Below, in pieces: positions 21,407 through 32,374 of a DNA stretch of 64,000 nucleotides (positions are counted from its first letter, which is position 1; each line of letters starts with the position of its first letter). The position numbers were made by a program, and so were the translations under genes. Under the pieces are notes generated by a model. That model searched no databases. It worked only from the letters and a program-made list of their open reading frames with translations, and was not told where the DNA came from. The stretch comes from Rotaria sp. Silwood1 (Eukaryota > Rotifera > Eurotatoria > Philodinida > Philodinidae). The stretch covers positions 1 through 64,000 of the forward strand of contig CAJNOP010000702.1 of NCBI GenBank assembly GCA_905250075.1. Reading direction: 5' to 3'.

Positions 21407-23366
21407 ATGTCTCGTCTACATAAAATGTCTATTCAAGGCATACATAGCTTTGGAAATCGAGATCAAGATACTCAAGTAATAACATTTTTTTTTCCATAAA
21501 CAGTTATTGTCGGTTCAAATGGATCGGGTAAAACAACAATAATTGAATGTTTAAAACATATGGCAACAGGTATAATGCCTCCGGGTGCTAAAACAGAAGG
21601 AGCATTTGTACATGATCCAAAAGTAGCTCATGATATGGAGATACGTGGTCAAATTCGACTGTTATTTCAAGATGTTATAGGACATAATGTACAAGTTCAA
21701 CATACACTTGTTGCAATACAAAAAGTAAAAGATAAAAGAAAATGATTCTTTTAAAAGAAAAAAAAAACTAAACTTCTTTCATAGAAAACAAATATTAGTT
21801 TAAGAACTCTTGAAGGTGTTATTATTCGTGAAGGTATTAATGGTGAACCAATACAGATAACATCAAAATGTGTTGAACTTGATAAAGAAATGGTTACAGC
21901 ATTTGGTGTATCGACAGCTATACTTGAAAATGTTATTTTTGTCATCAAGAAGAATCAAACTGTTTAGTTCGAAAGTTATTTATTTAATATAGATATTTAT
22001 TAAAATATATCATTTTTAAGGCAATTAAGTAAAGAAAAACAATTAAAAACAAAATTTGATGATATATTTGCTGCAACAAAATATATGAAAGTACTTGAAT
22101 TAATTCGAAAAATTCGAACAGATAAAGTTTGTTGAATGAACATATTTTCATTTTTAAACCAAAGAGATCTTTTCTTTTTTCAGTTACAAACAGTTAAAAT
22201 TAGTCGAGCAGAAATTGATCATTTAAAAACATATCGTGATATGTTAGTTCAAGTATGGTTTTTTTCATTGACATCATAAACAAAAAAAAATTATATATTC
22301 TTGATAGAAAAAAAAGATAATATGCAGAAATGGATGAACGTCGTCAAACATCAAAAATTAATGTTGAAAGTATTCAACTTAAACTTGAACCTATTGATGT
22401 AAGTTATACAAAAGAAAACAACACTTAATAAATAACATCTATCATAAAATGAGTACGAACACTTTTGCAAAAACTTTCACTGTAAGACCTATGTTTGCAG
22501 TAAGATTACTGGACAATAACAGTCATATATATGTTTAATTTGTTCAGATAAAACCACGCATTTGATTCAAATAATAATTTGAATAGCCAATGAAACTCTC
22601 TATCATATTCATTTCATACCGAAATTTCATAACTGGAACACGAGAGGAAGACTGTAGAAAAAAGATACTTAGTCAGAAAATTCTGAAATTTTTATATAGT
22701 CTATATTTTTTTTTCTTGAAGCCTCATTTGCAATTTATTGCTAAAGAAAGTTCAAAAATCGTTGATTGTCAACAAGATCTGGATATGATATTTTCACAAA
22801 ACAAAAAAGTATATTTATTATTATTATTATTCTTGATTAGATCGTCTTACAAATGATGGTGAAAAATTAAAAAAGAAAATTCGTGAATTAAATGCAATTA
22901 TTGATGAGATATTTCAAGGTTCAGAAGATGAACTTAAATTATTAATTGCTAATTTTCAACGTGATCAAGATAAAAAGAAACGTAAACTTCAAGATGTAAG
23001 AATATTTTTCATATGACTACTTTTTGTTTTTTTGTTGAAAAATACAGTAAAAAATTTTAATTATCTCAAGAATGAAGTGTGAATATAATTAGAAAGTTTT
23101 ATTAATTTTTTAGTTAGAAGCAAAAAATAATTGACAAGTGAACGTCAAATAAAAAAACTTATTGATAAACATACATCAGACACGACACGTTTAGATGCAT
23201 ATGAATTTAAAGAACAACAATATAAAACAAATTTAAATCAACAATTAAATTAAAAAGTACACAAGTTGAAAAAACATTAAAAGAAATTCAAGATATTAAA
23301 CAACAACAAAAACAAATTGAACAATATTTAAATAAATTAAATGATCTTAATAAACGTATTGAACGT
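21407..23366 (+). pseudogene. RAD50: RAD50 N-terminal part, decayed and truncated at a telomere-like array
   Basis: The start [16 protein letters not shown] matches RAD50. VGSNGSGKTTIIECLKHM is the Walker A region, followed by PPGAKTEGAFVHDPKVAHD and IRGQIRLLFQDV, then TLEGVIIREGINGEPI, SSKCVELDKEM and GVSTAILENVIF, then LSKEKQLKTKFDDIFAATKYMKVLE, then coiled coil (ISRAEIDHLKTYRDMLVQ; EIFQGSEDELKLLIANFQRD). RAD50 is the ATPase/tether of the Mre11 complex in double-strand-break repair. Lesions: an in-frame TAA at 21497-21499 (FFFP*TVIVG), loss of one T at the NVIF(C)HQEE motif near 21940, frame breaks near 23130 and 23250, and about 430 bp of foreign-looking sequence in the intron at 22400-22840. 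The coiled coil stops at NKRIER, directly abutting TGTGGG repeats at 23367. The zinc hook, second coiled coil and Walker B/signature half are absent beyond it. Confidence 0.88.
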
Positions 23367-23541
23367 AGGGTGGGTGTGGGGTGTGGGTGTGGGTGTGAGG
23401 ATAAGTGGAGGAACCCACCCACACCAACACCAACACCCACACCAACACCCACACACACCCACACGCACCCACGCCCACGCCCACCCACACCCACATACGC
23501 ACCCACACCCACACCAACACCCATACCCCACACCCACACCA
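23367..23541. repeat. Telomere-like inverted array, TGTGGG / CCCACA, ~175 bp
   Basis: The G-rich arm GGGTGGGTGTGGGGTGTGGG runs from 23367 to about 23398. A short linker, AGGATAAGTGGAGGAA, is followed by a long C-rich arm of CCCACACCAACACC variants to 23541. Open frames here encode only Thr/Pro/His or Gly/Val runs and are artefacts. It forms the 3' boundary of the RAD50 relic. Confidence 0.9.
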
Positions 23542-23966
23542 TGATAAACTCAATGATACCATATTATTCTTTCTTGATAATAGTCCAATCAGAGCGATTG
23601 AGTAACATGAATCTTTATTCAATGATGAAATTTAAGAAAACTAACAAATTGGAAGAGGAAAAACGAATATAGTGCAATTCACAAAATGAATTGCAATAGC
23701 ATGAAGAGATGTTATGCAAGAAATCAACGAAATAATTCCTATTATGCTTATTTTCCCCACACTTTCTGGTAAAATCAAATGACAGAAGCGGAGAAAAAAA
23801 GAATCACAGAGAAAGAATGAATTGGACACGAAAAGCAAATAAAAGTGCTGGATAACAAATTGCAACAGTATTAAATGATCATATGTTCAATGGTCATAAA
23901 CTGTCATTGAATTTCCTACAAATATATTTAATAATGATAATAAAAAGACAAGATACAACTGTATAT
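23542..23966. other. Gene-free stretch between the array and ARIH1
   Basis: No continuation of RAD50 and no other gene is seen. The last exon of the ubiquitin ligase ends at 23967. Confidence 0.5.
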
Positions 23967-26900
23967 TTACCAAGAATCTTGATTGTAACCATCTATAACA
24001 TGCTTCACAAGAACTTTACGACGATCTTCACAATAGCGAGATTTATCTTGGATCTTTTGTCTCATCTGAATCAAATTATCTTGTGTGAGCGTTAAATCTC
24101 TTTCCAACAAATCACTCAATTCTTCAGTAGCATGTTGTAAATCGGCTTGATTCATTTCAAAAATAGCACTAATCAAAATTAAGAAAAGAATCTCGTTTAA
24201 GCACAGCTTTGTAATTGAAAGTAAACAGAATTCATCCTTACGAATCATTACTTGGCTTGAGATAATATGCAAACGGATAAGTATACATTAATGTTTGTCG
24301 ACACAATCGAAGAGCTTCGCAAACAGGTAGAAGAAATTGTACCTGAATCCAATCTACTTCTTTCTGCATGATTTTCATTTTTTGTTGTACTGTATTCAAG
24401 AATTTGTCTTCGAATTGTAACGATTGTTTATGACCTTGGTAATGATTGAAGAAGTGCAGGTAACGTTGTAGTGTCGCTCTGGAATGTTCTTGGGCATTGC
24501 GTGCCTCCTGGACATCGGTTTCATTGAAACGATTACAACTGTAATAAGATGATCCATGAGGTGCCCATTCACCCATACATATCCAGCAAAACTCATATCT
24601 ACATGATAAACTTCTACAAGTTATATGATTGCAACCGCCATTCTTCTCTGAAATTATATAAGAGATATTCTAACATATGAAAAACAAATATTGTAGAAGT
24701 GCAACATGATTACCGATTGTTACGTGACACTTTGGACAATCTTTCGTATTAGCAGCAATCCAATTACTTGTTTCACTGTCATCTTGACACTTTTTATGCC
24801 ATCTTCTTAACCATTCACATTTTATTGGCTCATGTCCATCGTCACCGCATTGAAAACAGAAAGATGTGTGGCAAGTGCATGTAACCTAAACGTGTACAAT
24901 AAACAACATCAATAAGAAAATCTTTTCTATTTTCATCTACCGTGGTCACACCCGAAGATAATAATTCTTTGATTGCATTTTTACAGTTCTTTCCTGGACA
25001 CCAGCGCATTTTTCGATTACATTGTACAAACGAATTTGTAATTAAGTACTGATATTTGTTACGTACATCCTGCGATTCAATGATATGGAGAACAGTTATG
25101 TCGTCGACTCGAATATTGCATTTCGCCGGACATGAAATTGTTTCACTAATACCTTCATCCATAATTTTGCTAATTAGATAATACTGCCAACATTCAATAC
25201 AGAAGACATGGCCACATTTAAGACCACCCATTTCATTGGATGATTTCGTCACGCAACATATGACACAGGTATGTTCGATAATTGGTGTCACTGGTTTTAA
25301 GTTTATTAATGGTGATGACGGTGGTGTCATTATCATGGGTGATGGTGTTGATGGTGTTGATGGTGTCAAACCTTGACGACGAAAAGAGTGAAGAGGAGAC
25401 GACGATAATTGTCTTTTTAAATCTTCGACACCATCAACATTAGGTGACTTCTTGAATGGATTAACAATATTTGCGTCACGAAAAAGCTTGTCTTGATAAT
25501 CTGGATCAAAAAATTGTTCCATGAGTCTTTGTTCATTCCAATGTACATGCTGCAATAAAAGACGCACTGTTGTCGAAGGTAATTTAATTGTTTCCTTGAC
25601 TTTTTTGACACATTCAAACATATATTGGCTGATTTCTTCTGGTGTCAATACTAGATTTTAAGGAAAAAACAAATGTTTATTGAATCAGATCAGAAGTTCT
25701 GCACGATGTTTATTCTATTCTGTGTATGCATATTTCAATAGCGTCTAAGAGATTTAACAATCAACGGAATACAAGAAACTAATGAAATCCAAAGAATGTG
25801 GTTGTGAGGATGCGAAAAAAGGCAAACATTTAGACTCAAGTCATAGCTCAGTACAGACGATCCCAAACACTGCACTGCTACTGCTTGACGCATTCTGTGA
25901 GTTTTGGTATTCGAAATTAATGATTACTTGCATCTTTTTATTGGTATTTGGGTTCAGAAAATGCTCAAGAGTTCAGCATTCACAAACTTGAACTAAGTAT
26001 TTTTTTTACTTAAAAGATGTACTATGTACAGTTTAAATACTGGTAATAACTATTGGTGTAATAAAGATTTATATTCAAGAAGAATTACATGTGTAATATA
26101 TTGGCTGCTGTCATTTTCAAAATAAAAGGCAGATTGCCATTTTTCAAACGACTGTTGATAAAAATGAAGTAGAGAACTTCGATTTTCACCACTTGAAAGA
26201 AGATTTTCGAAGCTACACAAGTATGCCAGAATTCGATTGGTCAATAGAAACAACCAAAGTTCTTTATTTCATATCTATCAACGGTGATTTGAAAAATGAC
26301 ATCCCGTAAAATTTCTATATCTTCATTGTAATGTTCTCTACTTTTTTGTGAAATATTACACCAAGACTATATATAAGATTGTTTGAAACGATATTCAGAC
26401 ACAACAATGTTACGGAGAAGTAGCGTGCCTCGAATAGAAAGTCAATTGCACAGAAATATTTTATTCCTAGCGAGAATCCGTGCATACTGCACCGCTGTTT
26501 TCTCCCTTAATGTTTGACCTCAAACATTTAACTTTTCATTCGGTAAAACACATACAGACACTCGATATTATGTATATAGATCGACTACCCTACGACCTCA
26601 TACTCTCATATCGAACATATTTTTATAGTCCATGCAGCCTTCGGCCTTATAGCCTTATCTCCCTAGTGCCTTACTCCCTTCAGGACCTCTGCGTATCACA
26701 ATATAATAGCCCTTGAGGACCTATGGGTACCCCGATAGGATAGTAGAATAGCCCTTTGAGGACCTATGGGGATCCCATAGGATAGCTGTTGAGGACCTAT
26801 GGGTACCCCCATCGGATAGCCCTTGGGGACCTATAAGTCCCCATATATAATAGTCCCTGGAGATCTTGTCCTTATAGCTTTATTTGACCTTTAGCCTTTA

Positions 26901-27893
26901 ACCCGGCACAGGCACACACACAGACAGAAACTGAACATTATATATGTAGATATAACGTCTACATAGATGACAAAGATTCGGAAGTAAAGCTTGCATTTAG
27001 CAGTCATATTCAAGTGGATATGTACTACACAAGTGCACACTCTAAAAAGAAAACAGGTTTTTTATCGAACCCCCGAAAATGGTTCCGTAGATTTGAAAAA
27101 GCTTGTAAATGCATTCAAATGGTTAAAAAACGATTTTTCAGTTCTACGAAACCTTTAAAGATTCTTCCCCGGGACACACGGGAAGAACCTTATTCCTGCG
27201 AAACCTTTTTTAAGTTCCGTATAGCGAAAAAAGTTTTTGTAAAAAAGTACGAAACCTTTAAGGTTTCGCATTAAATTCTAACGGCTTTTTACTAAGCACT
27301 AATGGTTCCGCCCTAAACTAGTAGAATTTAATACGGAACTTTAAAGGTTTCGTATTTTTTTAAAAAACGTATTTTTTCTATACGGAACTTAAAAAAGGTT
27401 TCGCAGGAAAAAGGTTCTTCCCGTGTGCCCAGGGGAAGAACCTTTAAAGGTTTCGTAGAACTACATAATCGTTTTTTGAGCATTTGAATGCATTTGCAAG
27501 CTTTTTCAGATCTACGGAACCTTTTTTGGGGATTCCGTAAAAAACCGGTTTTTTAGAGTGTAGTTGGTACTTAAGATCTTCAAGTAAAAAAGTGCAAAAA
27601 TACCAAGTATTGTACTAAGTATCCAATCATTAACCCAGCATTTTATTTTTTTTTGACTCTAATTGAAAATGTTTGACATACCGACATATGTAGCGTTTTC
27701 ACTCAATGAATCAGTGTTAAAGAATTGTTTTTGATCAAGTTCGTCGATGGCGAAGAAATCGGAACCATCGTAATCAAAATCATTATCAGCACCTTCGTCG
27801 TCAATATCTGTCAAAGATAAATGTAGGATATTGTTCAACTCAAATTAAAATGATGAATTTACCTTGATAGAATTGTTCCTCGTCGTCTTCCAT
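23967..27893 (-). CDS. ARIH1: Ariadne-1-type RBR E3 ubiquitin ligase, complete, six exons
   Basis: Exons 27893-27863, 27807-27682, 25650-24941, 24885-24714, 24647-24242 and 24168-23967 join in frame to 549 codons, close to the ~557 residues of animal ARIH1. An acidic N-terminus ([18 protein letters not shown]) is followed by a UBA-like region ([14 protein letters not shown]...[15 protein letters not shown]). RING1 is [27 protein letters not shown]. An IBR with CxC and CxxC pairs follows, then RING2 [19 protein letters not shown], in which the Cys of GGCNH is the catalytic thioester site. The C-terminal Ariadne domain has [54 protein letters not shown] and [21 protein letters not shown]. The protein transfers ubiquitin, in animals together with neddylated cullin-RING ligases. 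No lesion is seen. An unusual Ser/Thr/Pro-rich insert ([19 protein letters not shown]) lies before RING1. Intron 2 is about 2.0 kb and filled with repeats; the other introns are 55-75 bp. Confidence 0.95.
26640..26880. repeat. Tandem repeats with palindromic core GAGGACCTATGGGTACCCC
   Basis: Four to five imperfect units of 32-42 bp share AGCCCTTGAGGACCTATGGG...CCCATAGGATAG (near 26710, 26752, 26788, 26820). Each unit is centred on a small palindrome (ATGGGTACCCCxAT or GGGGATCCC). It is more GC-rich than the surrounding intron 2 of ARIH1 and has no coding content. Confidence 0.75.
27037..27561. mobile_element. 525-bp near-perfect foldback element in ARIH1 intron 2
   Basis: Begins ACACTCTAAAAAG and ends TTTTTTAGAGTGT. 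Two arms of about 240 bp flank a loop of about 40 bp near 27290. The arms share GGTTCCGTAGATxTGAAAAAGC, CGAAACCTTTAAAG, GAAGAACCTT and TTCCGTATAG in inverse order. There is no transposase and I could not delimit a target duplication. It is a non-autonomous DNA element or foldback transposon; the high arm identity suggests a recent origin. Confidence 0.85.
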
Positions 27894-28944
27894 AATATTT
27901 TTTTTGTCAAAAGCAAAAACTCTCTGAAATAAAAACACATTTTATTATCGGCTATGTTGTGAATAAAAACGTTGACATATGAAATTAGATTAGATTTCTT
28001 TTAATATTGCATCAATGCATAGTAATAAATGTCGTTCGAGGAAGAAAAACCAATGAATAAAATCTTATAGACGCCGTCAAATTGAAGAATAAGCAATAAA
28101 ATAAACCATAAGAAACGAAACGTGTGGTAGCAACATTAAACTTAGGAAGTGAAATTTTATTGCATAAGGCTGCTGCAGTTAATCTTGTTCTTTCTTTCTG
28201 GCTTTTTTCTCTATTGACATTATGAATCATGCATAGTACACTGTGGTAGAATATGCGATTGCTCAGTTGTCGTAATCGAAATTTTCGTTTTCCCTTCATT
28301 TTTGTTAAAAACATACCGGTTGCGTTATCTTTATTTCATATGCATATATAGCTTGAAAACGAATGGGGGCGTATAAGAACCATTTTTGGGCCATTGTCAA
28401 TTTTGATTGGTTCATCGTGTAATAGGCGCAGAATTTTATGAGGAATCGTTTGGTGACAAAATAGAGCTGTTTTCGAGGAGTTTTGATGGACTTTTCTCTC
28501 AAATACTATTGCATGCTTTGTTATCATAAATACATGATTCATACACAAATAAATCAAACATGTTTTTTTCTTAAACAAGACATTCCGAAGAGAAAATTAT
28601 CTCAAACCACTACTCATCTCATACTCTATCTCTGATAAAAATTTCAGCCCGAACGGTTGAAGTTTTGCTGAGTAATAGTGTAAAAATCGTTCGGTCCAAT
28701 ATGAAAAACATATAGTTCTCTTATCACTTCTATTTAGTATTTTTGCAATATCTTGAGAAAGGAAAAAAACAGTACGGGATTTTGATTGATTCTGAAAGCT
28801 CGAAGAAAGGTCCACAAAATCATATGCTTTTGGACTTTTTTAGAGGTGAACTTTCTTAAATAAGATAATGCGACTTTTGCTTATACACCATTTCTTGCAA
28901 TTTTTGTTCCGTATTTAACAGATTTCGATAGGAAAAAATAGGAT
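27894..28944. other. Gene-free stretch upstream of ARIH1
   Basis: Contains the presumed promoter side of the ubiquitin ligase gene. I see no conserved frame; the short open frames are not supported. The far end runs into a foldback arm and the assembly gap. Confidence 0.5.
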
Positions 28945-29028
28945 TTCAGTCAAAACCAATAACATATTTGGAATCAGCACAAAAAGCTGAGTCGGTCTAT
29001 ATGTGTTTCAAAAGTTTTCGTCGTACTT
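28945..29028. repeat. Foldback-family arm cut by the assembly gap
   Basis: GTCAAAAC, ATATTTGGAATCAGCA, GAGTCGGTCTATxTGTxTTTC and AAAAGTTTTCG match the left arm of the element at 4630-5180 in the same order. The matching second arm is not seen before the run of N, which suggests the gap replaces the rest of a palindrome. Confidence 0.6.
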
Positions 29029-29128
29029 NNNNNNNNNNNNNNNNNNNNNNNNNNNNNNNNNNNNNNNNNNNNNNNNNNNNNNNNNNNNNNNNNNNNNNNN
29101 NNNNNNNNNNNNNNNNNNNNNNNNNNNN
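29029..29128. other. Assembly gap (100 N)
   Basis: Exactly 100 undetermined bases, a conventional scaffold gap of unknown true size. Confidence 0.99.
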
Positions 29129-29711
29129 ACAAATGAAACTTTACAAATGTAATAATGATACTGGTATGTGCACTTCATTCGGATTCAAAGCAGAGAATCT
29201 AATTGATGCAGTGACAAGCCTAATTGCGTGGTGGAATGGACTAACGTTTCTGTTTAATAAACTTATTTTTAAGTGGCATCAGAGATTAATGAAAATGCAT
29301 CATTCAAGATATAGATTGATTCCATTGCGATATCAAATAAAAATTAGCCGATGCTTTAGTTGGTTTTGGGCATTTGGATTCGTTGCTTACACACTTCAGG
29401 ATATTTGGCAGTCGTTTTCCTCATATTGGTTTGCTTTGTTGATGTCCTGGCTACTCATGTGGTGTATGGCAGCAAGTGCTGCGGCTGAGTTTATTGAAAC
29501 ATGGATGACGCTTGATCTCGAGAAGCAACGTCTAGTGATTGGTGAAAAACAATTGAATGCCACTCGACCTGTTGTTATTCTTGAAGAAGCAGAGCCCGAA
29601 AGTATCTTGAAGAGGTTTATTCGTCAAACAGAATCGATATCGTCAATGTTTGTTCAACACCGAACATCGACTAAATCAACGATACCAACCCGTAGCTATT
29701 CGAAATTCTAA
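29129..29711 (+). CDS. Multi-pass membrane protein, C-terminal exon (5' part in the gap)
   Basis: An open frame of about 193 codons from the gap to TAA at 29709-29711. Hydrophobic helices are at LIDAVTSLIAWWNGLTFLF, CFSWFWAFGFVAYTLQDIW and SYWFALLMSWLLMWCMAASAA, followed by a charged cytosolic-looking tail ending TIPTRSYSKF. The ratio of sense to stop and the organised helices support real coding sequence. I do not recognise the family. The upstream exons and start fall in or beyond the gap, and the sequence immediately before the gap (a foldback arm) is not part of the gene. Confidence 0.65.
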
Positions 29712-30418
29712 TATGCTATACCCGAGATGACCATACATAATTTCATCTGAAAATAAAAAGCTGACTGTAAAAAGATTCAGATATGATATTGTAATGGACA
29801 AAGGTAGCTCGTTCAATAACTGTCGTTCCAGTGATACAGATTGTAAGGTGAACTTTGAGTTCTCCTAACGAGAGTCGGTCCGTACTTTGATTTGTTTTGT
29901 AACACGAAATATTTGTCATGTACGTCACAATGGTTTCATCATAGAAAGATGGGAAATTAAAATGTTGTTGGCATACGACGTACCCCTTGATTAGATAATC
30001 GTAACAATATTTTTTCCTTAATATAGAATTCTTTTCAATATTCAGGAATGAAAAAAACATATTTTTCTTTTTCATACACTAGTTTCACAATTAATTCATC
30101 GCAACAAAAAAAAATTCGAATCACGTATAAGGAAATATAATTAGATTAAAGTTCAATGAAAACTGAAACCGAGATATTAATCACAATGGAATTTTAAAAG
30201 ATATTCCAAAAATTACTGCTATCAAGTTACTGCAACTGTGTCGATTATATGTAGTTGGACGGGCAACATACAATGATGAGTGAATGATTCACAGATATAT
30301 CACGATACATTTTGACTACAACAGATTTTCCTTTAGTGTGTATCATCCAATTGCATTTGAGATGTCATGTATATAATGGGTACTAGGACAATTCGTCGCC
30401 GGACATTTCGTCGCATGA
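29712..30418. other. Gene-free stretch
   Basis: No supported gene. Just before the next element there is a two-copy 15-bp repeat, GGACAATTCGTCGCC GGACATTTCGTCGC (about 30387-30414), in an otherwise AT-rich background. Confidence 0.5.
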
Positions 30419-31146
30419 CTATAATCCAATTATATGTTCGTATGTCGCTGTCCGTTGCGTAAATGGATCATGTTATTCGGTGAAACACGAATGTTGAATA
30501 CGATTTAAATCACTGATGATAGGCCGAGCAATGAATTTAATTTCTAAATTCAAGCCGTGGAGACTGCTCTAGCTTGGAATCGAGAAAATTAAAATTTTAC
30601 AGCATGATTTTAATATAATGATTTGCCGACGAGACTGTCAAAGCACAGGTGAGACTCGTAGTCACTTCGATACGGAATACAATATACCTTAAAATTTGTT
30701 TGTTTCGCGTTGAACGCTTGAAGCAATGTCGAGCAAAGGATAGAGTTAAAAGCTAAGCTAGACTCATTCCCCAAACTCAGGCGACTAAAAACTAACCGAA
30801 TTTATTGCGATATTAACCTCGTTTTCACTTATCCGCATTTACTGGCTTCACAATTCTGAAAAAAGTTGCTCAGGATACGAAAGTTCAGATTTTATTGGAA
30901 TAAAAGAAATGAATAAGTGACCTTCTGATTCTATAGATTAACCGAACGATGTTGAACCACTGCTTAAAAATTCAATTCTTCTCTATCCCAAGCTAGAGCG
31001 CTCTCCACGGCTTGAATTTAGAAATTAAATTCATTGCTCGGCCTATCATCAGTGATTTAAATCGTATTCAACATTCGTCTTTCGCCGAATAACGTGACCC
31101 ATTTCCGCAACGGACAACGACATAAGAACATATAATTCGATTATAG
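30419..31146. mobile_element. 728-bp non-autonomous DNA transposon with ~180-bp terminal inverted repeats
   Basis: Left end CTATAATCCAATTATATG (30419) and right end CATATAATTCGATTATAG (ending 31146) are inverse. The match continues inwards for about 180 bp (TGTCCGTTGCG, TTGAATACGATTTAAATC, ATGATAGGCCGAGCAATG, CAAGCCGTGGAGA), with scattered mismatches. The interior (30600-30970) carries no transposase. The right end directly abuts the TGTGGG array with no intervening base. Confidence 0.85.
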
Positions 31147-31410
31147 GGTGTGGGTGGGCGGGGGTGCGGGTGGGGGTGTGGGTGGGTGGGGGTGTGGGTG
31201 GGTGGGTGTGTGTGTAGGTGGGTGTGGGTGTGGGTGGGTGTGGCTGTGGGTGGGTGTGGGTGTAGGTGTGGATATGGATTCGTGAATACGACGCAGACAT
31301 CCACACTCCCACCCACACCAACACCCACACCCACCCACACTCACCTACACCCCACTCACACTCACACACCCACGCCCCACAAACACCCACCCACACGCAC
31401 ATCCACACCC
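31147..31410. repeat. Large telomere-like inverted array, TGTGGG / CCCACA
   Basis: The G-rich arm (31147-31275) is made of GTGTGGGTGGG variants. A linker (GATATGGATTCGTGAATACG...) is followed by the C-rich arm (about 31300-31410) of CCCACACC variants. Apparent Gly/Val or Thr/Pro/His reading frames are low-complexity artefacts. It is one of the two longest arrays, and it is flanked by a transposon end on the left. Confidence 0.92.
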
Positions 31411-31610
31411 TATGTTCCCGTAATACCTGTCAGGATTCACTCAACAGATAGTTCCAAGAAAACAAATGATAATTCCATGTAGATCTCGATGAGAGGTATC
31501 GAATGGATATCTTTTCAAGTCGATTCGATGCTCCCATCACTCAGAAACCATCCAATAGGAGTCCCAATACCCGATTCTTTTTGCAAAAGCTGGACCAGAT
31601 TTGCTTTCCT

Positions 31611-31674
31611 GGCGGGTGTGGGTGCGCGTGTTCTAAAAGAGATACACACACCCACACCCATACTCACACCCCAC
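31611..31674. repeat. Telomere-like hairpin
   Basis: GGCGGGTGTGGGTGCGCGTG, then linker TTCTAAAAGAGATACA, then CACACCCACACCCATACTCA. The linker carries the AAAGAGA core of the family. Confidence 0.85.
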
Positions 31675-32374
31675 ATCTATCAATGACTTCTAGCATTTTT
31701 CACTGATGTTTTCTGATGTCCAAGTACCAACATTATATAGGAAAATTGTCTAGTTTTCGTCTTTATAACTACTCATGGAATATTGCTAATTTCTTTGAAT
31801 GTAGCATGCTTTACCATAACTTTCAATTTGAGAGTTGTCCGCAAAATTTCGAAGTGGAAAAGACATAGTTTTGGGTGATAGCTATCATGATCACTGTCTA
31901 AAATAAATTTTTTGTCATACGTGCTCTTACGGAAGTCTTGATCCATTCTACGAATGTCTGATCACTTATGCAAAAGGTTCTGTACATCGTAATATGTTTT
32001 CAATAAACATATCTAGATGAGAAATGCATTTCATACTTTGGTTTCAGCACTAGTATTATTTACCAAGTGAACATGAAAGTTCTGAATTGAATAGTAAACA
32101 GGTAAATGAACAGAAAAACAACTTAACCATGCGAAATCTGCATGTTTTATCTTTCAAAATCCATTTGAAATCTTTTGATGTATGAAATCAAATCGATTGT
32201 TCTCTTTAATGTCATCACATCGAGTTCCAAAATCAAAATCAAACATATTATGCGAAAAACCTATGGTAACAGCTAAATACAAATTTCTATATCAAACGCT
32301 ATATTTCTTATTTATTTAAAATTAATCATTATTATATACATAAAGCAAAAAACAAGTCCTAAACAACTAAATTT
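31675..32374. other. Gene-free stretch, 3' side of the F-box gene
   Basis: AT-rich; no feature I can support. Confidence 0.5.

Noticed and set aside
21481-21511. A 28-base intron (GTAATA...AACAG) removing the TAA in RAD50
   Set aside because: Too short for splicing, length not a multiple of three, and it would delete the conserved ITFFxPxTxxVG segment; a nonsense change is the simpler reading.
23288-23672. Overlapping Gly/Val-rich and Thr/Pro/His-rich open frames on both strands of the telomere-like array (likewise at 31049-31480 and 57742-58250)
   Set aside because: Produced by TGTGGG/CCCACA repeats, which lack stops in several frames; no codon structure, no domain.
29743-30075. 110-codon minus-strand open frame after the membrane-protein exon
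   Set aside because: Starts in a poly-Lys/Phe tract, has no recognisable domain and no upstream exon; likely chance in AT-rich DNA.
30387-30414. Two-copy GGACAxTTCGTCGC repeat as target duplication of the adjacent transposon
   Set aside because: Both copies are on the same side of the element; nothing equivalent on the right, where the telomere-like array begins.
31147-31410. Possible CRISPR-like array because of regularly spaced short repeats
   Set aside because: No unique spacers of constant length; the repeats are contiguous telomere-type hexamers in an animal genome.
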